The position numbers and the translations under genes are program-made. 64,000 nucleotides of DNA from CAVWNR01 sp963756525 (GTDB lineage: Bacteria; Actinomycetota; Actinomycetes; Mycobacteriales; Jatrophihabitantaceae): NCBI GenBank assembly GCA_963756525.1, contig CAVWNR010000001.1, forward strand, positions 992,001 to 1,056,000, given 5' to 3'. The first letter of the stretch is position 1. Every line of letters begins with the position of its first letter. Below, in pieces: positions 1-8,295 of the stretch. The notes under the pieces are model-generated. The model had not been told where the DNA came from. It did no database searches and worked only from the letters and a program-made list of their open reading frames with translations.

Positions 1-70
1 CTCCGGGGCGAAGGGTACCGACGCGGGCCGCTCCATCGACACCATCGGCAACACCGGCCAATACCTGTAG
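1..70 (+). CDS. arc: C-terminal end of proteasome-associated ATPase (ARC/Mpa), partial
   Basis: Only the last 22 codons are in the window. The frame ends ...GNTGQYL followed by TAG. A terminal GQYL is the hallmark of Mpa/ARC, where the penultimate Tyr docks the AAA+ hexamer onto the 20S proteasome core. The position just upstream of dop, pup and prcBA agrees with this. Identity rests on the C-terminal motif plus context, because the ATPase domain itself is outside the window. Confidence 0.85.
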   Translation, partial: SGAKGTDAGRSIDTIGNTGQYL

Positions 71-110
71 CGAGACCTCACAGAACCGGCGCGCGAACCG
101 TTCATCCAGT

Positions 111-599
111 GTGAGCCTGCCGCCGTTCGAGACCGTGGTCGCCGAGCACGGCCCAGCGATCCTGCGGGTCTGCCGTGCGATTCTCGGCCGCGACGATGCC
201 GACGACGCCTGGTCGGAGACGTTCCTGGCCGCGCTGTCGGCCTATCCGAGCGTCCGACCCGATAGCAACCTGCGGGCCTGGCTGGTGACGATCGCCCACC
301 GCAAGGCGATCGACGGCTACCGTGCCCGCCGGCGCGCGCCGGTGCCGAGCGACTCGCTTCCCGCAGCGTCGACGACGCCGGTGCGCCACGTCGAACGCGA
401 TACCGGGCTGGAAGATGCGCTGCGCGCACTGCCGGACAGGCAGCGCGCCGCTGTGGCCTACCGCTACCTCGCCGATCTCTCCTATCGGGAGATCGCAGGG
501 TTGCTCGGCAGCAGCGAGGCAGCCGCCCGGCGCAGCGCGGCGGACGGGATCGCCGCCCTGCGTAAGACCTACCTACCGAACAAGGAGAACCTGTCATGA
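111..599 (+). CDS. Sigma-70 family (ECF-like) RNA polymerase sigma factor
   Basis: A 162-aa protein with a region-2-like N-terminal half (acidic DDADDAWSETFLAAL, then an RAWLVTIAHRKAIDGYR segment at about 62-78) and a region-4-like C-terminal half (LPDRQRAAVAYRYLADLSYREIAGLLGSSEAAARR). This is the size and layout of a minimal ECF sigma factor. It starts at GTG 111. Its stop overlaps the ATG of the next gene (ATGA), so it is probably translated together with the alkyltransferase and may control it. No anti-sigma gene is adjacent. The target promoters cannot be inferred. Confidence 0.85.
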   Translation: MSLPPFETVVAEHGPAILRVCRAILGRDDADDAWSETFLAALSAYPSVRPDSNLRAWLVTIAHRKAIDGYRARRRAPVPSDSLPAASTTPVRHVERDTGLEDALRALPDRQRAAVAYRYLADLSYREIAGLLGSSEAAARRSAADGIAALRKTYLPNKENLS

Positions 600-1204
600 C
601 TATCGACCTGACCGCCGCACTCCCCGGGGTGGACGACGACGTGGCGCGCCTGCAGGCAACCCTCGCCGAGCGCGCCGCCGGCCGGGATCTGCTCGACGTC
701 GCCTACCGCACCGTCGACTCGCCGGTGGGTGACCTGCTGCTCGCGGCGACCCCGGCCGGTCTGATCCGGGTCGCCTACGAGCGCGAGGGCCATGACGCGG
801 TGCTCGTCCGGCTCGCCGCGCAGGTGAGCCCGCGAGTGCTCCGCGCGCCCGCCCGGCTCGACGCCGCCGCGCGTGAAGTCGAGGAGTACTTCGCGCGGCG
901 CCGGCGGGTATTCGACCTGCCGCTGGATCTGCAGCTCGCGCACGGCTTCCGCCGCGCCGTGCTGACCGAGCTGCGCCAGATCGACTACGGTCGCACCAAG
1001 AGTTACGCGGCCGTGGCCGCCGCTGCCGGAAGCCCCGCCGCGGTCCGTGCGGTCGGCACGGCGTGCGCGACCAACCCGTTGCCGATCGTGATTCCCTGCC
1101 ATCGCGTAGTCCGCTCGGACGGCACGGCCGGCGGCTACCTCGCCGGCCCGGACGTGAAGCTGGCGCTGCTGGAGCTGGAGTCCTCGGCCGATCCCGCTCG
1201 TTGA
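596..1204 (+). CDS. ogt: Methylated-DNA--protein-cysteine methyltransferase
   Basis: A 202-aa O6-alkylguanine-DNA alkyltransferase. It transfers the alkyl group from O6-alkylguanine to its own cysteine in a single-turnover repair reaction. The active-site motif PCHRV is at 167-171 with Cys168. The preceding YGRTKSYAAVA and AVGTACATNPLPIVI segments match the DNA-binding and Asn-hinge region of the family. The ATG overlaps the sigma factor stop, which suggests the two are co-regulated. An extra N-terminal stretch of about 35 residues precedes the conserved part. Confidence 0.93.
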   Translation: MTIDLTAALPGVDDDVARLQATLAERAAGRDLLDVAYRTVDSPVGDLLLAATPAGLIRVAYEREGHDAVLVRLAAQVSPRVLRAPARLDAAAREVEEYFARRRRVFDLPLDLQLAHGFRRAVLTELRQIDYGRTKSYAAVAAAAGSPAAVRAVGTACATNPLPIVIPCHRVVRSDGTAGGYLAGPDVKLALLELESSADPAR

Positions 1205-1274
1205 TCAGCTTTTCCCCGCCTGTGACCGCTCGTGAGCCCGCAGACCGAGCACAGCCAGGGAAAACGTGATCGAG
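1201..1274. repeat. Long inverted repeat with TTTTCCCC/GGGAAAA arms, copy 1
   Basis: The left arm TTGATCAGCTTTTCCCCGC (1201-1219) and right arm CCAGGGAAAACGTGATCGA (1255-1273) are near-perfect inverted copies separated by 35 bases. The left arm overlaps the ogt stop codon. The same element occurs downstream of pafA (9655-9727). A transcript would fold into a long stem-loop, so it may end ogt transcription or be a mobile REP-like element. Confidence 0.75.
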
Positions 1275-1325
1275 TCGGGCCGTCCGAGAGCGTACGTGCC
1301 CCGCCGGAAGTGTACGAACGAGCCG

Positions 1326-1331
1326 TAGCCT
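1326..1331 (+). promoter_or_regulatory. Leaderless -10 box for dop
   Basis: TAGCCT lies 6 nt before the GTG start of dop at 1338. There is no Shine-Dalgarno sequence, as expected for a leaderless mRNA starting at or next to the GTG. The same spacing recurs at pafA, helY, DUF885 and trpS in this window. Confidence 0.5.
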
Positions 1332-1337
1332 TGACGC

Positions 1338-2864
1338 GTGAGCGTTCGCAGGGTGATGGGCACCGAGGTCGAGTACGGCGTGAGCCTGCCCGGTCAGCCG
1401 TCGGCAAACGCGATGCTGCTCTCCGCCCAGGTGGTCAACGCCTACGCGAGCACGCTCCCCGCGGGTCGCGCGCGGCGGGCGGCGTGGGACTTCGAAGAGG
1501 AGTCGCCGCTTCGGGACGCGCGTGGCTTCGAGCTCGGCGGTGGCACCGGCGTCGCCCAGGAGTTTGTCGAGGCCGAGGAAGACGCCGGGATGGCCAACGT
1601 CATCCTGCCCAACGGCGCGCGACTCTACGTCGACCACGCGCACCCGGAGTACTCGACGCCCGAGGTCACCTCGCCCATGGACGTCGTGCGCTGGGACAAG
1701 GCCGGCGAGCTGGTCATGGCCGAGGCGGCCCGCCGGGTGGCCGCGATGCCCGGCGTGAACGCGTCGATCAACCTCTACAAGAACAACACCGACAACAAGG
1801 GCGCCTCCTACGGCGCGCACGAGAACTACCTGATGAGCCGGGCCACGCCGTTCGCGGCGATCGTGCGGCATTTGGTGCCGTTCTTCGTCTCGCGTCAGGT
1901 CATCTGCGGCGCCGGCCGGGTGGGCATCGGCCAGGACGGCCGCGTGGCGGGCTTTCAGATCTCGCAGCGCGCCGACTTCTTCGAGGTCGAGGTGGGCCTC
2001 GAGACGACGTTGAAACGGCCGATCATCAACACGCGCGACGAGCCGCACGCCGACGCCGACCGGTACCGCAGGCTACACGTCATCATCGGCGACGCGAACC
2101 TGTCCGAGATCGCGACCTATCTCAAGGTCGGTACCACGGCACTGGTGCTTGCGATGGTCGAGGAGAGCTTCCTGCCCGACGACCTGGCCGTCGCCCAGGC
2201 GGTCCGTGAGCTGCACGAGGTGTCGCACGATCCGACACTGCGGCACGAGATCCGGCTGGCCGACGGTCGCCGGCTTACCGCGCTGCAGCTGCAGAGCGAG
2301 TACCTCGACCGGGCGCGCAAGTTCGTCGACGACCGGTTCGGCGACGACGCGGACGAGCAGACCGTGGACGTGCTCGCCCGGTGGGAGTCGGTGCTGAGCC
2401 GGCTCGCCGCCGACCCGTTCCGGCTGGCGGGCGAGTTGGACTGGGTCGCCAAGTTGCGGGTGCTCAACGGCTACCGCGACCGCGACGGGCTGGAGTGGGA
2501 CTCGTCGCGGCTGCAGCTGATCGACCTGCAGTACGCCGACGTCCGCCCGGAGAAGGGTCTGTACCACCGCCTCGTCGCCCGCGGCGCCATGCGGACGCTG
2601 CTGCAGCCTGAGGCGGCGCAGACCGCGATGTCGATGCCGCCCGACGACACGCGCGCGTTCTTCCGCGGCGAGTGCCTGCGCCGCTACGGCGCCTCGGTCG
2701 CGGCCGCGTCCTGGGATTCGGTCATCTTCGACGTCGGCCGCGAGTCGCTCGTCCGGGTGCCGACACTCGAGCCGCAGCGCGGGACCAGGGCGCATGTCGG
2801 TGAACTGCTCGACCGCTGCCCCACGGCGGCCTCACTCATCGAAGCGCTGGTCGGCCCGCGCTGA
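1338..2864 (+). CDS. dop: Deamidase/depupylase of Pup
   Basis: A 508-aa glutamine-synthetase-fold enzyme. Dop converts the C-terminal Gln of Pup to Glu and removes Pup from tagged proteins. The ATP/Mg motif GTEVEYG is at 8-14, and NGARLYVDHAHPEYSTPE (92-109) carries the conserved Asp99. Between them lies a long insert at roughly 37-80 (the Dop loop, rich in Arg, Glu and Gly), which PafA lacks; it separates this gene from the paralogous ligase at 8296. Pup encoded nearby ends in GGQ, so Dop activity is required. Start GTG 1338 follows a -10-like box with no SD. Confidence 0.96.
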   Translation: MSVRRVMGTEVEYGVSLPGQPSANAMLLSAQVVNAYASTLPAGRARRAAWDFEEESPLRDARGFELGGGTGVAQEFVEAEEDAGMANVILPNGARLYVDHAHPEYSTPEVTSPMDVVRWDKAGELVMAEAARRVAAMPGVNASINLYKNNTDNKGASYGAHENYLMSRATPFAAIVRHLVPFFVSRQVICGAGRVGIGQDGRVAGFQISQRADFFEVEVGLETTLKRPIINTRDEPHADADRYRRLHVIIGDANLSEIATYLKVGTTALVLAMVEESFLPDDLAVAQAVRELHEVSHDPTLRHEIRLADGRRLTALQLQSEYLDRARKFVDDRFGDDADEQTVDVLARWESVLSRLAADPFRLAGELDWVAKLRVLNGYRDRDGLEWDSSRLQLIDLQYADVRPEKGLYHRLVARGAMRTLLQPEAAQTAMSMPPDDTRAFFRGECLRRYGASVAAASWDSVIFDVGRESLVRVPTLEPQRGTRAHVGELLDRCPTAASLIEALVGPR

Positions 2865-2881
2865 ACCTCCGTCGCGACATC

Positions 2882-2905
2882 TCAGTTCCAGTCCCAGGCC
2901 TGCAT
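2882..2905 (-). CDS. Possible heptapeptide ORF (MQAWDWN) with a very strong SD
   Basis: On the minus strand ATG 2905 begins a 7-codon ORF, MQAWDWN-stop. It is preceded by AGGAGGTGA (complement of 2911-2919), a nine-base match to the 16S anti-SD, with 8 nt between AGGAGG and the ATG. It sits in the 200-bp gap after dop and points back into dop. I do not recognise the peptide. It could be a leader peptide, a tiny antisense ORF or chance. Confidence 0.3.
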   Translation of the reverse strand: MQAWDWN

Positions 2906-3068
2906 ATCCGTCACCTCCTCATCGCCGTGACCGGCATCGGTTTGCGCCGCAAGTGAAGTTACGATTACGTCCTGTGCACATCCGAGCGTGTGCCGTGGTG
3001 GCGCTCGCCGGGCGCATGGGATAGGGTCTCACGAGTCCGAGCTTTCGGGGGACGAGCGGAGCAGCGTA

Positions 3069-4358
3069 GTGGGTCATCGCCGACTTGCCTCGACCGCGAT
3101 CGCCCGCTTGCCTCTGTGGCGTGAGCGCCCGGCAGCGGTCGCCGTCGTGGCGGCCACCGGTGCCCTCGCCGCAACACTCAGCATATCCGCGATGGTGCGG
3201 CCTTCCGTCACCGCCGACGACCTCCTGCGGTGGGGCGTGCTGCTCGCGCTGTGCCTCGGTTACGGCGAGCTGTCCCGGCAAGTCGAGCAACGTAGGCATG
3301 TGTTCGCGGCGGCCACACCGGCGATCGTGAACATGAGCTCGATGTGGACGCTTGCCGCCGCACTGGTTTTGCCGCCAGCGCTTGCGGTCACCGTTCCGGT
3401 CGTGACGTACGCCCACCTGTGGGCGCGATCCTGGCGGACGGCCGAGCACACCCGGATCTACCGGGTCGCGTTCAGTGCGGCCACTCAGGTGCTCTGCTGC
3501 CTAGCTGTGGCGGCCGTAGTCCATGCCGGCTGGCCCGGGTCGGCGGTGGTGAGCGGCCCCCGGGCGCTGCTTGTCTTCGCCGTGGCAATCCCGGTCTACA
3601 GAGTGGTGAACACCACACTGGTGTCTGCGGCGATCATCGCCAGCAGCGCCCGCATCGAGCGAGACATGCTGCTGGGCAGCCGGTCGGAGAACCTGCTGGA
3701 CCTGGCCAGCCTCGTGTTCGGTGCGATCACCGCGGCAACTGTGGTGCACGAGCCGTGGTTCTGCGTGCTCGTCCTCCCGGCGGCGCTGCTGCTGCAGCAT
3801 CACGCGCTGTTGCGACAGCTCGTCGAGGCGGCGACGCGCGACACCAAGACTGAGCTGCTCAACGCCGCGAGCTGGCGCCTGGTGGCCGAGCGCCACCTCG
3901 CCCGGTCCGCCCGCGAGGGCAGCAGCGCCGCACTCCTCGTCATCGACATGGATCACTTCAAGCTGATCAACGACACGTTCGGCCACCTGACCGGCGACGA
4001 GGTCCTCAAGGCCGTCGGTGAGGTGCTCTCCGACGAGCTGCGCGGCTACGACGCGCTGGGCCGCTTCGGCGGCGAGGAGTTCGTGGCGCTCCTCCCCGGC
4101 GTCGGGGAGGCGTCAGCGGGTGACATCTCCGAACGGATCCGTCGGCGGATCGAGCAGCTGCACGTCCCGGTAAGCGGCCACGGCCGGACGGAGACCACCG
4201 TCCGGGTCACGGCGTCCATCGGCGCGGCGAGTGAGCGGGCCGACGGCGCCGGCCTCGACACACTGCTGCACACTGCCGACGCAGCGCTCTACACGGCGAA
4301 GGAGCTCGGGCGAAACACCGTTCGAGTGGCCGCCGCGGCGCGGCTGCGAACCGCGTGA
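3069..4358 (+). CDS. Membrane-anchored diguanylate cyclase (GGDEF)
   Basis: A 429-aa protein from GTG 3069, which has GGAG 7 nt upstream; a GTG at 2988 would only add a poorly coding stretch. The N-terminal 230 or so residues form about six hydrophobic segments. The C-terminal half is a GGDEF domain: VIDMDHFKLINDTFGH, then GRFGGEEF with the catalytic GGEEF at 334-338. RGYD at 325-328 lies five residues before it and is an intact RxxD inhibitory site, so product feedback by c-di-GMP is likely. It probably synthesises c-di-GMP at the membrane. A TAGGGT box at 3022-3027 may be its promoter. Its place between dop and pup is unusual. Confidence 0.92.
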   Translation: MGHRRLASTAIARLPLWRERPAAVAVVAATGALAATLSISAMVRPSVTADDLLRWGVLLALCLGYGELSRQVEQRRHVFAAATPAIVNMSSMWTLAAALVLPPALAVTVPVVTYAHLWARSWRTAEHTRIYRVAFSAATQVLCCLAVAAVVHAGWPGSAVVSGPRALLVFAVAIPVYRVVNTTLVSAAIIASSARIERDMLLGSRSENLLDLASLVFGAITAATVVHEPWFCVLVLPAALLLQHHALLRQLVEAATRDTKTELLNAASWRLVAERHLARSAREGSSAALLVIDMDHFKLINDTFGHLTGDEVLKAVGEVLSDELRGYDALGRFGGEEFVALLPGVGEASAGDISERIRRRIEQLHVPVSGHGRTETTVRVTASIGAASERADGAGLDTLLHTADAALYTAKELGRNTVRVAAAARLRTA

Positions 4359-4437
4359 CCGGCCCGCGGTGAGCCAGCAGGTGACCGGCATCGTGCCCGG
4401 CTAGGGTTGGACGTCGGACCAGCGAGGGAGCCGTCAC

Positions 4438-4644
4438 ATGCCTACCCACGAGAGCGGCCAGAACCGTCCGCAGCGCCAGCCGGACGAGGTCGACCAGGTC
4501 GACGTCGACGCCGCCGCTGACATCGCCGAGCGTCACGAGAAGCTGAGCGAGGACGTCGACGCCATCCTCGACGAGATCGACGACGTGCTGGAGACCAACG
4601 CCGAGGACTTCGTCCGCAGCTTCGTCCAGAAGGGCGGTCAGTAG
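4438..4644 (+). CDS. pup: Prokaryotic ubiquitin-like protein Pup
   Basis: A 68-aa, highly acidic, largely disordered protein with a predicted coiled-coil at about 21-52 that binds Mpa/ARC. It ends in SFVQKGGQ. The terminal Gln must be deamidated by Dop before PafA couples Pup to substrate lysines, so this is the GGQ class. ATG 4438 follows a GGGAG SD, and a TAGGGT -10-like box lies at 4402-4407, so it may have its own promoter despite lying between dop and prcB. Confidence 0.97.
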   Translation: MPTHESGQNRPQRQPDEVDQVDVDAAADIAERHEKLSEDVDAILDEIDDVLETNAEDFVRSFVQKGGQ

Positions 4645-4738
4645 CACCCGCACCGCTTCGGGCGCGGTTGACCGGCAGCACCCGGCTCCCCGGGCTGGGT
4701 AGGGTCGTCGTCAAGACCGCAGAGCTGCAGGGAGCGAT

Positions 4739-5587
4739 GTGACCATCGAGCGAGCCACCGGCGGCGGACCCGTGCACGGCGTGCTCCGTTACGCGATCTC
4801 TCCCGGCTCCTCCTCGTTCACCGAGTTCCTCGCGGCCGCCGCGCCGGACCTGCTGCCGCACGGCGCGGCCGGACACGTCGAACCGATCCCGCACGGCACA
4901 ACGATCGTCGCCGCCGTTTACGACGAAGGGGTGGCGATGGCCGGCGACCGCCGGGCCACTGCGGGCAACCTCATCGCGCAGCGCGACATCGAGAAGGTGT
5001 TCGCGTCCGACGACTACTCGCTGATCGGCATCGCGGGCAGCGCCGGGTTCGCCGGGGAGATCGTCCGCCTCTACCAGGTGGAGCTCGAGCACTACGAGAA
5101 GATCGAAGGCACCCAGCTCACCCTCGACGGCAAGGCGAACCGACTTGCGACGATGATCCGCGGCAACCTCGGCGCGGCGATGCAGGGGTTGGCGGTCGTG
5201 CCGCTCTTCGCCGGCTTCGACACCGATGCCTCCGACGCCGACGGCGAGTCCGGCGCGGGGCGGATCTACGGCTTCGACGTCGCCGGCGGGCTCTACCCGG
5301 AGCAGTACTACGACTCGATCGGGTCCGGATCGCTGTTCGCGAAGGGCTCGCTGAAGAAGCTGTGGCGTCCCGGTCTCGATCGGGACGGCGTGATCCGGGT
5401 CGTCGTCGAGGCGCTCTACGACGCGGCCGATGACGACTCAGCCACCGGTGGCCCGGACCTGACGCGGCGAATCTTCCCGATCGTGCGACTGGCAACCGCC
5501 GAGGGGACATCCCGGGTCAGCGACGATCAGCTCGACGGCGTGGTCCGCGTGATCATCGCCGAGCGGGCCAGCCGGCCCGGTTCGTGA
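4739..5587 (+). CDS. prcB: 20S proteasome beta subunit
   Basis: A 282-aa N-terminal-nucleophile hydrolase precursor. The propeptide ends at Gly53, and Thr54 of HG/TTIVAAVYDEGV becomes the catalytic residue after autocleavage. GDRRATAG, the catalytic-lysine region and the GSGSLFAKGSLKKL segment are typical of bacterial beta subunits. It forms the proteolytic rings with PrcA. GTG 4739 has GGAG 4 nt upstream. A TAGGGT box at 4700-4705 lies just before the gene. Confidence 0.96.
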   Translation: MTIERATGGGPVHGVLRYAISPGSSSFTEFLAAAAPDLLPHGAAGHVEPIPHGTTIVAAVYDEGVAMAGDRRATAGNLIAQRDIEKVFASDDYSLIGIAGSAGFAGEIVRLYQVELEHYEKIEGTQLTLDGKANRLATMIRGNLGAAMQGLAVVPLFAGFDTDASDADGESGAGRIYGFDVAGGLYPEQYYDSIGSGSLFAKGSLKKLWRPGLDRDGVIRVVVEALYDAADDDSATGGPDLTRRIFPIVRLATAEGTSRVSDDQLDGVVRVIIAERASRPGS

Positions 5588-5614
5588 CCGCACGACACTA
5601 GAGAGCGACCCGCC

Positions 5615-6409
5615 ATGACGATGCCGTTCTACGCCTCGGCCGAGCAGGTGATGCGCGACCGCTCGGAGTACGCGCGCAAGGGCGTGGCCCGCGGCCGCAG
5701 CGTGGCTGTGCTGACCTATGCGGACGGGGTGCTCTTCGTCGCCGAGAACGCGAGCCCGGCGCTGCACAAGCTCAGCGAGATCTACGACCGGATCGGTTTC
5801 GCGGCGACCGGGCGCTACAACGAGTTCGAGAACCTGCGCGTCGCCGGCATCCGGCTCGCCGACCTGCGCGGTTACTCCTACAACCGGCGTGATGTGACCG
5901 CGCGAGCGCTGGCCAACGCGTACGCGCAGACACTCGGCTCGATCTTCACCGAGCAGCAGAAGCCGTACGAGGTCGAGCTCTGCGTCGCGGAGGTCGGTGA
6001 GACGCCTGGCGGCGACCAGATGTACCGGCTCTCCTACGACGGCACGATCGTCGACGAGCCGCAGTTTCTCGTCATGGGTGGTCAGACCGAGGCGATCATC
6101 ACCTCGCTGCGATCCCGCTACGTCGCTCGGCAGCCGCTCGACGAGGCGCTGCGCGCCGCCGTCGAGGCCCTTGGCTCCGTCGGCGGCAACGGGACGCCCC
6201 GGGAGCTGCCGGCAAGCCAGCTCGAGGTGGCCGTGCTCGACCGCACCCGGGCCGGCCGCAAGTTCAAGCGGATCACCGGATCGGCGCTCACCGCGCTGCT
6301 GCCGGCGGCCCATGGCGGCAGGCAGGCGCCGCCCGCCCCGGCGGACATGCCGCCGCACGGCGAGGACGGCGGCGGTTCGAACAGCGGGGACGGCGCAACG
6401 CCGCGCTAG
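5615..6409 (+). CDS. prcA: 20S proteasome alpha subunit
   Basis: A 264-aa protein that forms the outer gating rings of the 20S core. The N-terminal MPFYASAEQVMRDRSEYARKG segment is the alpha-subunit gate/H0 helix. GVLFVAENASPALHKLSEIYDRIGFAATGRYNEFENLR is strongly conserved. No N-terminal nucleophile is present, as expected for alpha. The C-terminal 35 residues or so are a Pro/Gly-rich low-complexity tail. It lies 27 bp after prcB in the same operon. Confidence 0.96.
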   Translation: MTMPFYASAEQVMRDRSEYARKGVARGRSVAVLTYADGVLFVAENASPALHKLSEIYDRIGFAATGRYNEFENLRVAGIRLADLRGYSYNRRDVTARALANAYAQTLGSIFTEQQKPYEVELCVAEVGETPGGDQMYRLSYDGTIVDEPQFLVMGGQTEAIITSLRSRYVARQPLDEALRAAVEALGSVGGNGTPRELPASQLEVAVLDRTRAGRKFKRITGSALTALLPAAHGGRQAPPAPADMPPHGEDGGGSNSGDGATPR

Positions 6410-6532
6410 GCGGCGCGTTCATCGGCGGCGCGCTCATCGAACCGAATCGGCGCCGGGCGCGTATAGGCGGGTAGAGAGATCCGCCGTCCGGGCACGGGCG
6501 GCGCCAGCCGCCGGCGCCAGAGGAGCCAAACG

Positions 6533-6988
6533 ATGAGCGTCCACGCCCCGCACCGCCTCACGCTACGCGAGACGCACGCCGCACGGCGGCGCGCGCGCTG
6601 GCCGTTCGACGTCGCGCGCGGTCTGACCGCGGCCGGGGTGCTGCTGTCGGCCGACGTGCACTTCGATCTGTGGTATGCGGGCGGGTTCCGCGAGCTCAGC
6701 ACCATCGGCCCGCTCTTCCTGCTCAACTCGATCGGCGGCCTCGTGGTCGGAGTCGCCCTCGTCTGCTGGCGGCACTGGCTGCCGCCCCTGGCGGCGGTGG
6801 GCTTCGGCGCGGCGACGCTGAGTGCCTTCTGGGTGTCGGTGACGGTAGGACTCTTCGGGCTGAAGGAGATAGCGACCGGCGAGCCGGAGCTCCTCGCAGA
6901 GGGTGCCGAGATCGCGGCCATCGTCTTCGGCGCGCTGGCCCTGTGGCTGTACTGGCGCGAGCGCAGAGCGGGAAGGCGCGGGCCCTAG
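6533..6988 (+). CDS. Small integral membrane protein, four predicted TM helices
   Basis: A 151-aa protein with hydrophobic segments at about 25-45, 55-80, 84-108 and 124-145. I recognise no family motif beyond a generic actinobacterial four-helix membrane protein. ATG 6533 has AGAGGAG upstream. Its stop overlaps the GTG of the following sigma factor (TAGTG), so the three genes 6533-8267 probably form one operon. The upstream gap holds a 15-bp near-tandem repeat (about 6411-6440). Confidence 0.75.
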   Translation: MSVHAPHRLTLRETHAARRRARWPFDVARGLTAAGVLLSADVHFDLWYAGGFRELSTIGPLFLLNSIGGLVVGVALVCWRHWLPPLAAVGFGAATLSAFWVSVTVGLFGLKEIATGEPELLAEGAEIAAIVFGALALWLYWRERRAGRRGP

Positions 6989-7575
6989 TGCCGACGGCGT
7001 TGCGCGAGTCACACTCGGCCGTGAACCGGGCGCGGCCGGGCTCCCCGGCGACCGGGGGACGTCGTTTGGCGACCAGCGATGCCGATCTGCTCCGGGCCCT
7101 GCACGCCGAGCATGCCGGGGCCCTGTGGTCCTATGTCGTGAACCTCACCGGCGGCGATCGGGCCCGTGCGGAGGACGTCGTCCAGGAGACCATGCTCCGC
7201 GCGTGGCGCAACCCTTCCGTGCTCGATCAGTCGCACGGCTCGGCGCGGGGGTGGCTGTTCACGGTGGCCAAGCGCATCGTCATCGACGAGTGGCGGGCCG
7301 GGCGGTCACGGACCGAGCTGGTCACCGCCGACCCGCCGGACCGCCCCGTCGCCGACGCCAACGAGCGGGTCGCCGACCGTGCCGTCGTCACCGCGGCGCT
7401 GCGTCGTCTCTCGCTCGAGCACCGCGAGGTGCTGCTGGAGTGTTACTTCCGCGGCGCGTCCGTCGCCGAGGCGGCCGCCCGGTTGCACATTCCGCCGGGC
7501 ACGGTGAAGTCGCGGACGCACTATGCGCTGAATGCGCTGCGTCTGGCGATCGAGGAGTCGGGAGGCGTCGCATGA
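6988..7575 (+). CDS. ECF sigma factor (SigK/SigL-like)
   Basis: Region 2 is clear (LLRALHAEHAGALWSYVVNLTG..RAEDVVQETMLRAWRNP, then RGWLFTVAKRIVIDEWR), as is region 4 (LSLEHREVLLECYFRGASVAEAAARLHIPPGTVKSRTHYALNALR). It is followed, with a 4-nt overlap, by a zinc-finger anti-sigma gene, so it is likely held inactive at the membrane. The start is uncertain: GTG 6988 overlaps the previous stop and has GGGAAGG upstream; GTG 7021 or TTG 7066 would also keep the domain intact. Confidence 0.88.
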   Translation: MPTALRESHSAVNRARPGSPATGGRRLATSDADLLRALHAEHAGALWSYVVNLTGGDRARAEDVVQETMLRAWRNPSVLDQSHGSARGWLFTVAKRIVIDEWRAGRSRTELVTADPPDRPVADANERVADRAVVTAALRRLSLEHREVLLECYFRGASVAEAAARLHIPPGTVKSRTHYALNALRLAIEESGGVA

Positions 7576-8267
7576 CCACCGATCCCTTCTCCCACGATGA
7601 TGCCGCCTATGTGCTCGGCGCCCTCGACGACGACGAACGCCGGGCGTTCGAGGCGCACCTGGCCACCTGCTCGTCCTGCGCCGCATCGGTCGCGTCGCTG
7701 CAAGGGATGCCGGCGCTGCTCGCAGCGGTGCCGCGCGACGAACTTGCCGAGGCGCTCGCCGCCTCGCCAGATGCGATCGCGCCGGGAGTCGACGAGGCAC
7801 CACCCGACACGCTGCTTGCGCGTGTGCTGCGCGAAGTGCGCCGCCGGCGCACCCGGCGGCGATGGGTCCTCGGCTCGCTCGCCGCCGCGGCCGCCGCAGT
7901 CGTCATCGCGGTCACCGGGTTGGTGGCCTACGACCGTGGAAGCGCGTCCGGCCCGGCGTCGAACAACGCCGTCGCGATGGCCGCCGTCGTGCCCGCGCCA
8001 CTGCACGCGACGGCCGACATCGTCACCGTCGGGACCGGTTCGCAGGTGGACGTCTGGTGCACCTACGACGCGTCGGGGTACTCGCTCGGCGACTACTGGC
8101 TGGTGGTGCAGGCCCGCGACGGGAGCACGCAGCATCTCGCCACCTGGCCCGGCGTGCCCGGGCGGACGATCGTGCTGCGCGCGCCGACGACCTGGTCCCG
8201 GGCGGACATCGCGAGCGTGGAAATCGTCAGCGCTTCCGGGAAGACCTTGCTGCGGATGACCACCTGA
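7572..8267 (+). CDS. Zinc-finger (ZAS-type) anti-sigma factor, single-pass membrane
   Basis: A 231-aa protein. The cytoplasmic N-terminus carries the HxxxCxxC motif (His29, Cys33, Cys36) of zinc-associated anti-sigma domains. An Arg-rich stretch (90-97) precedes one TM helix (about 98-120), and an extracytoplasmic domain of about 110 residues follows (anti-sigma-K type sensor region). It should bind and restrain the sigma factor encoded just upstream, with which its ATG overlaps (ATGA). The inducing signal is unknown. Confidence 0.9.
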   Translation: MTTDPFSHDDAAYVLGALDDDERRAFEAHLATCSSCAASVASLQGMPALLAAVPRDELAEALAASPDAIAPGVDEAPPDTLLARVLREVRRRRTRRRWVLGSLAAAAAAVVIAVTGLVAYDRGSASGPASNNAVAMAAVVPAPLHATADIVTVGTGSQVDVWCTYDASGYSLGDYWLVVQARDGSTQHLATWPGVPGRTIVLRAPTTWSRADIASVEIVSASGKTLLRMTT

Positions 8268-8283
8268 GCCCGCCGGCGGGACA

Positions 8284-8289
8284 TAGGGT
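8284..8289 (+). promoter_or_regulatory. Leaderless -10 box for pafA
   Basis: TAGGGT sits 6 nt upstream of the GTG start of pafA (8296), with no separate SD. This suggests that pafA is transcribed from its own leaderless promoter rather than only through the sigma/anti-sigma operon before it. Confidence 0.5.
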
Positions 8290-8295
8290 GGAGCG

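Noticed and set aside
600..2048. Long minus-strand reading frame over ogt and dop
   Set aside because: Arg/Ala/Gly-rich composition typical of antisense frames in high-GC genes, with no motif and no start signal.
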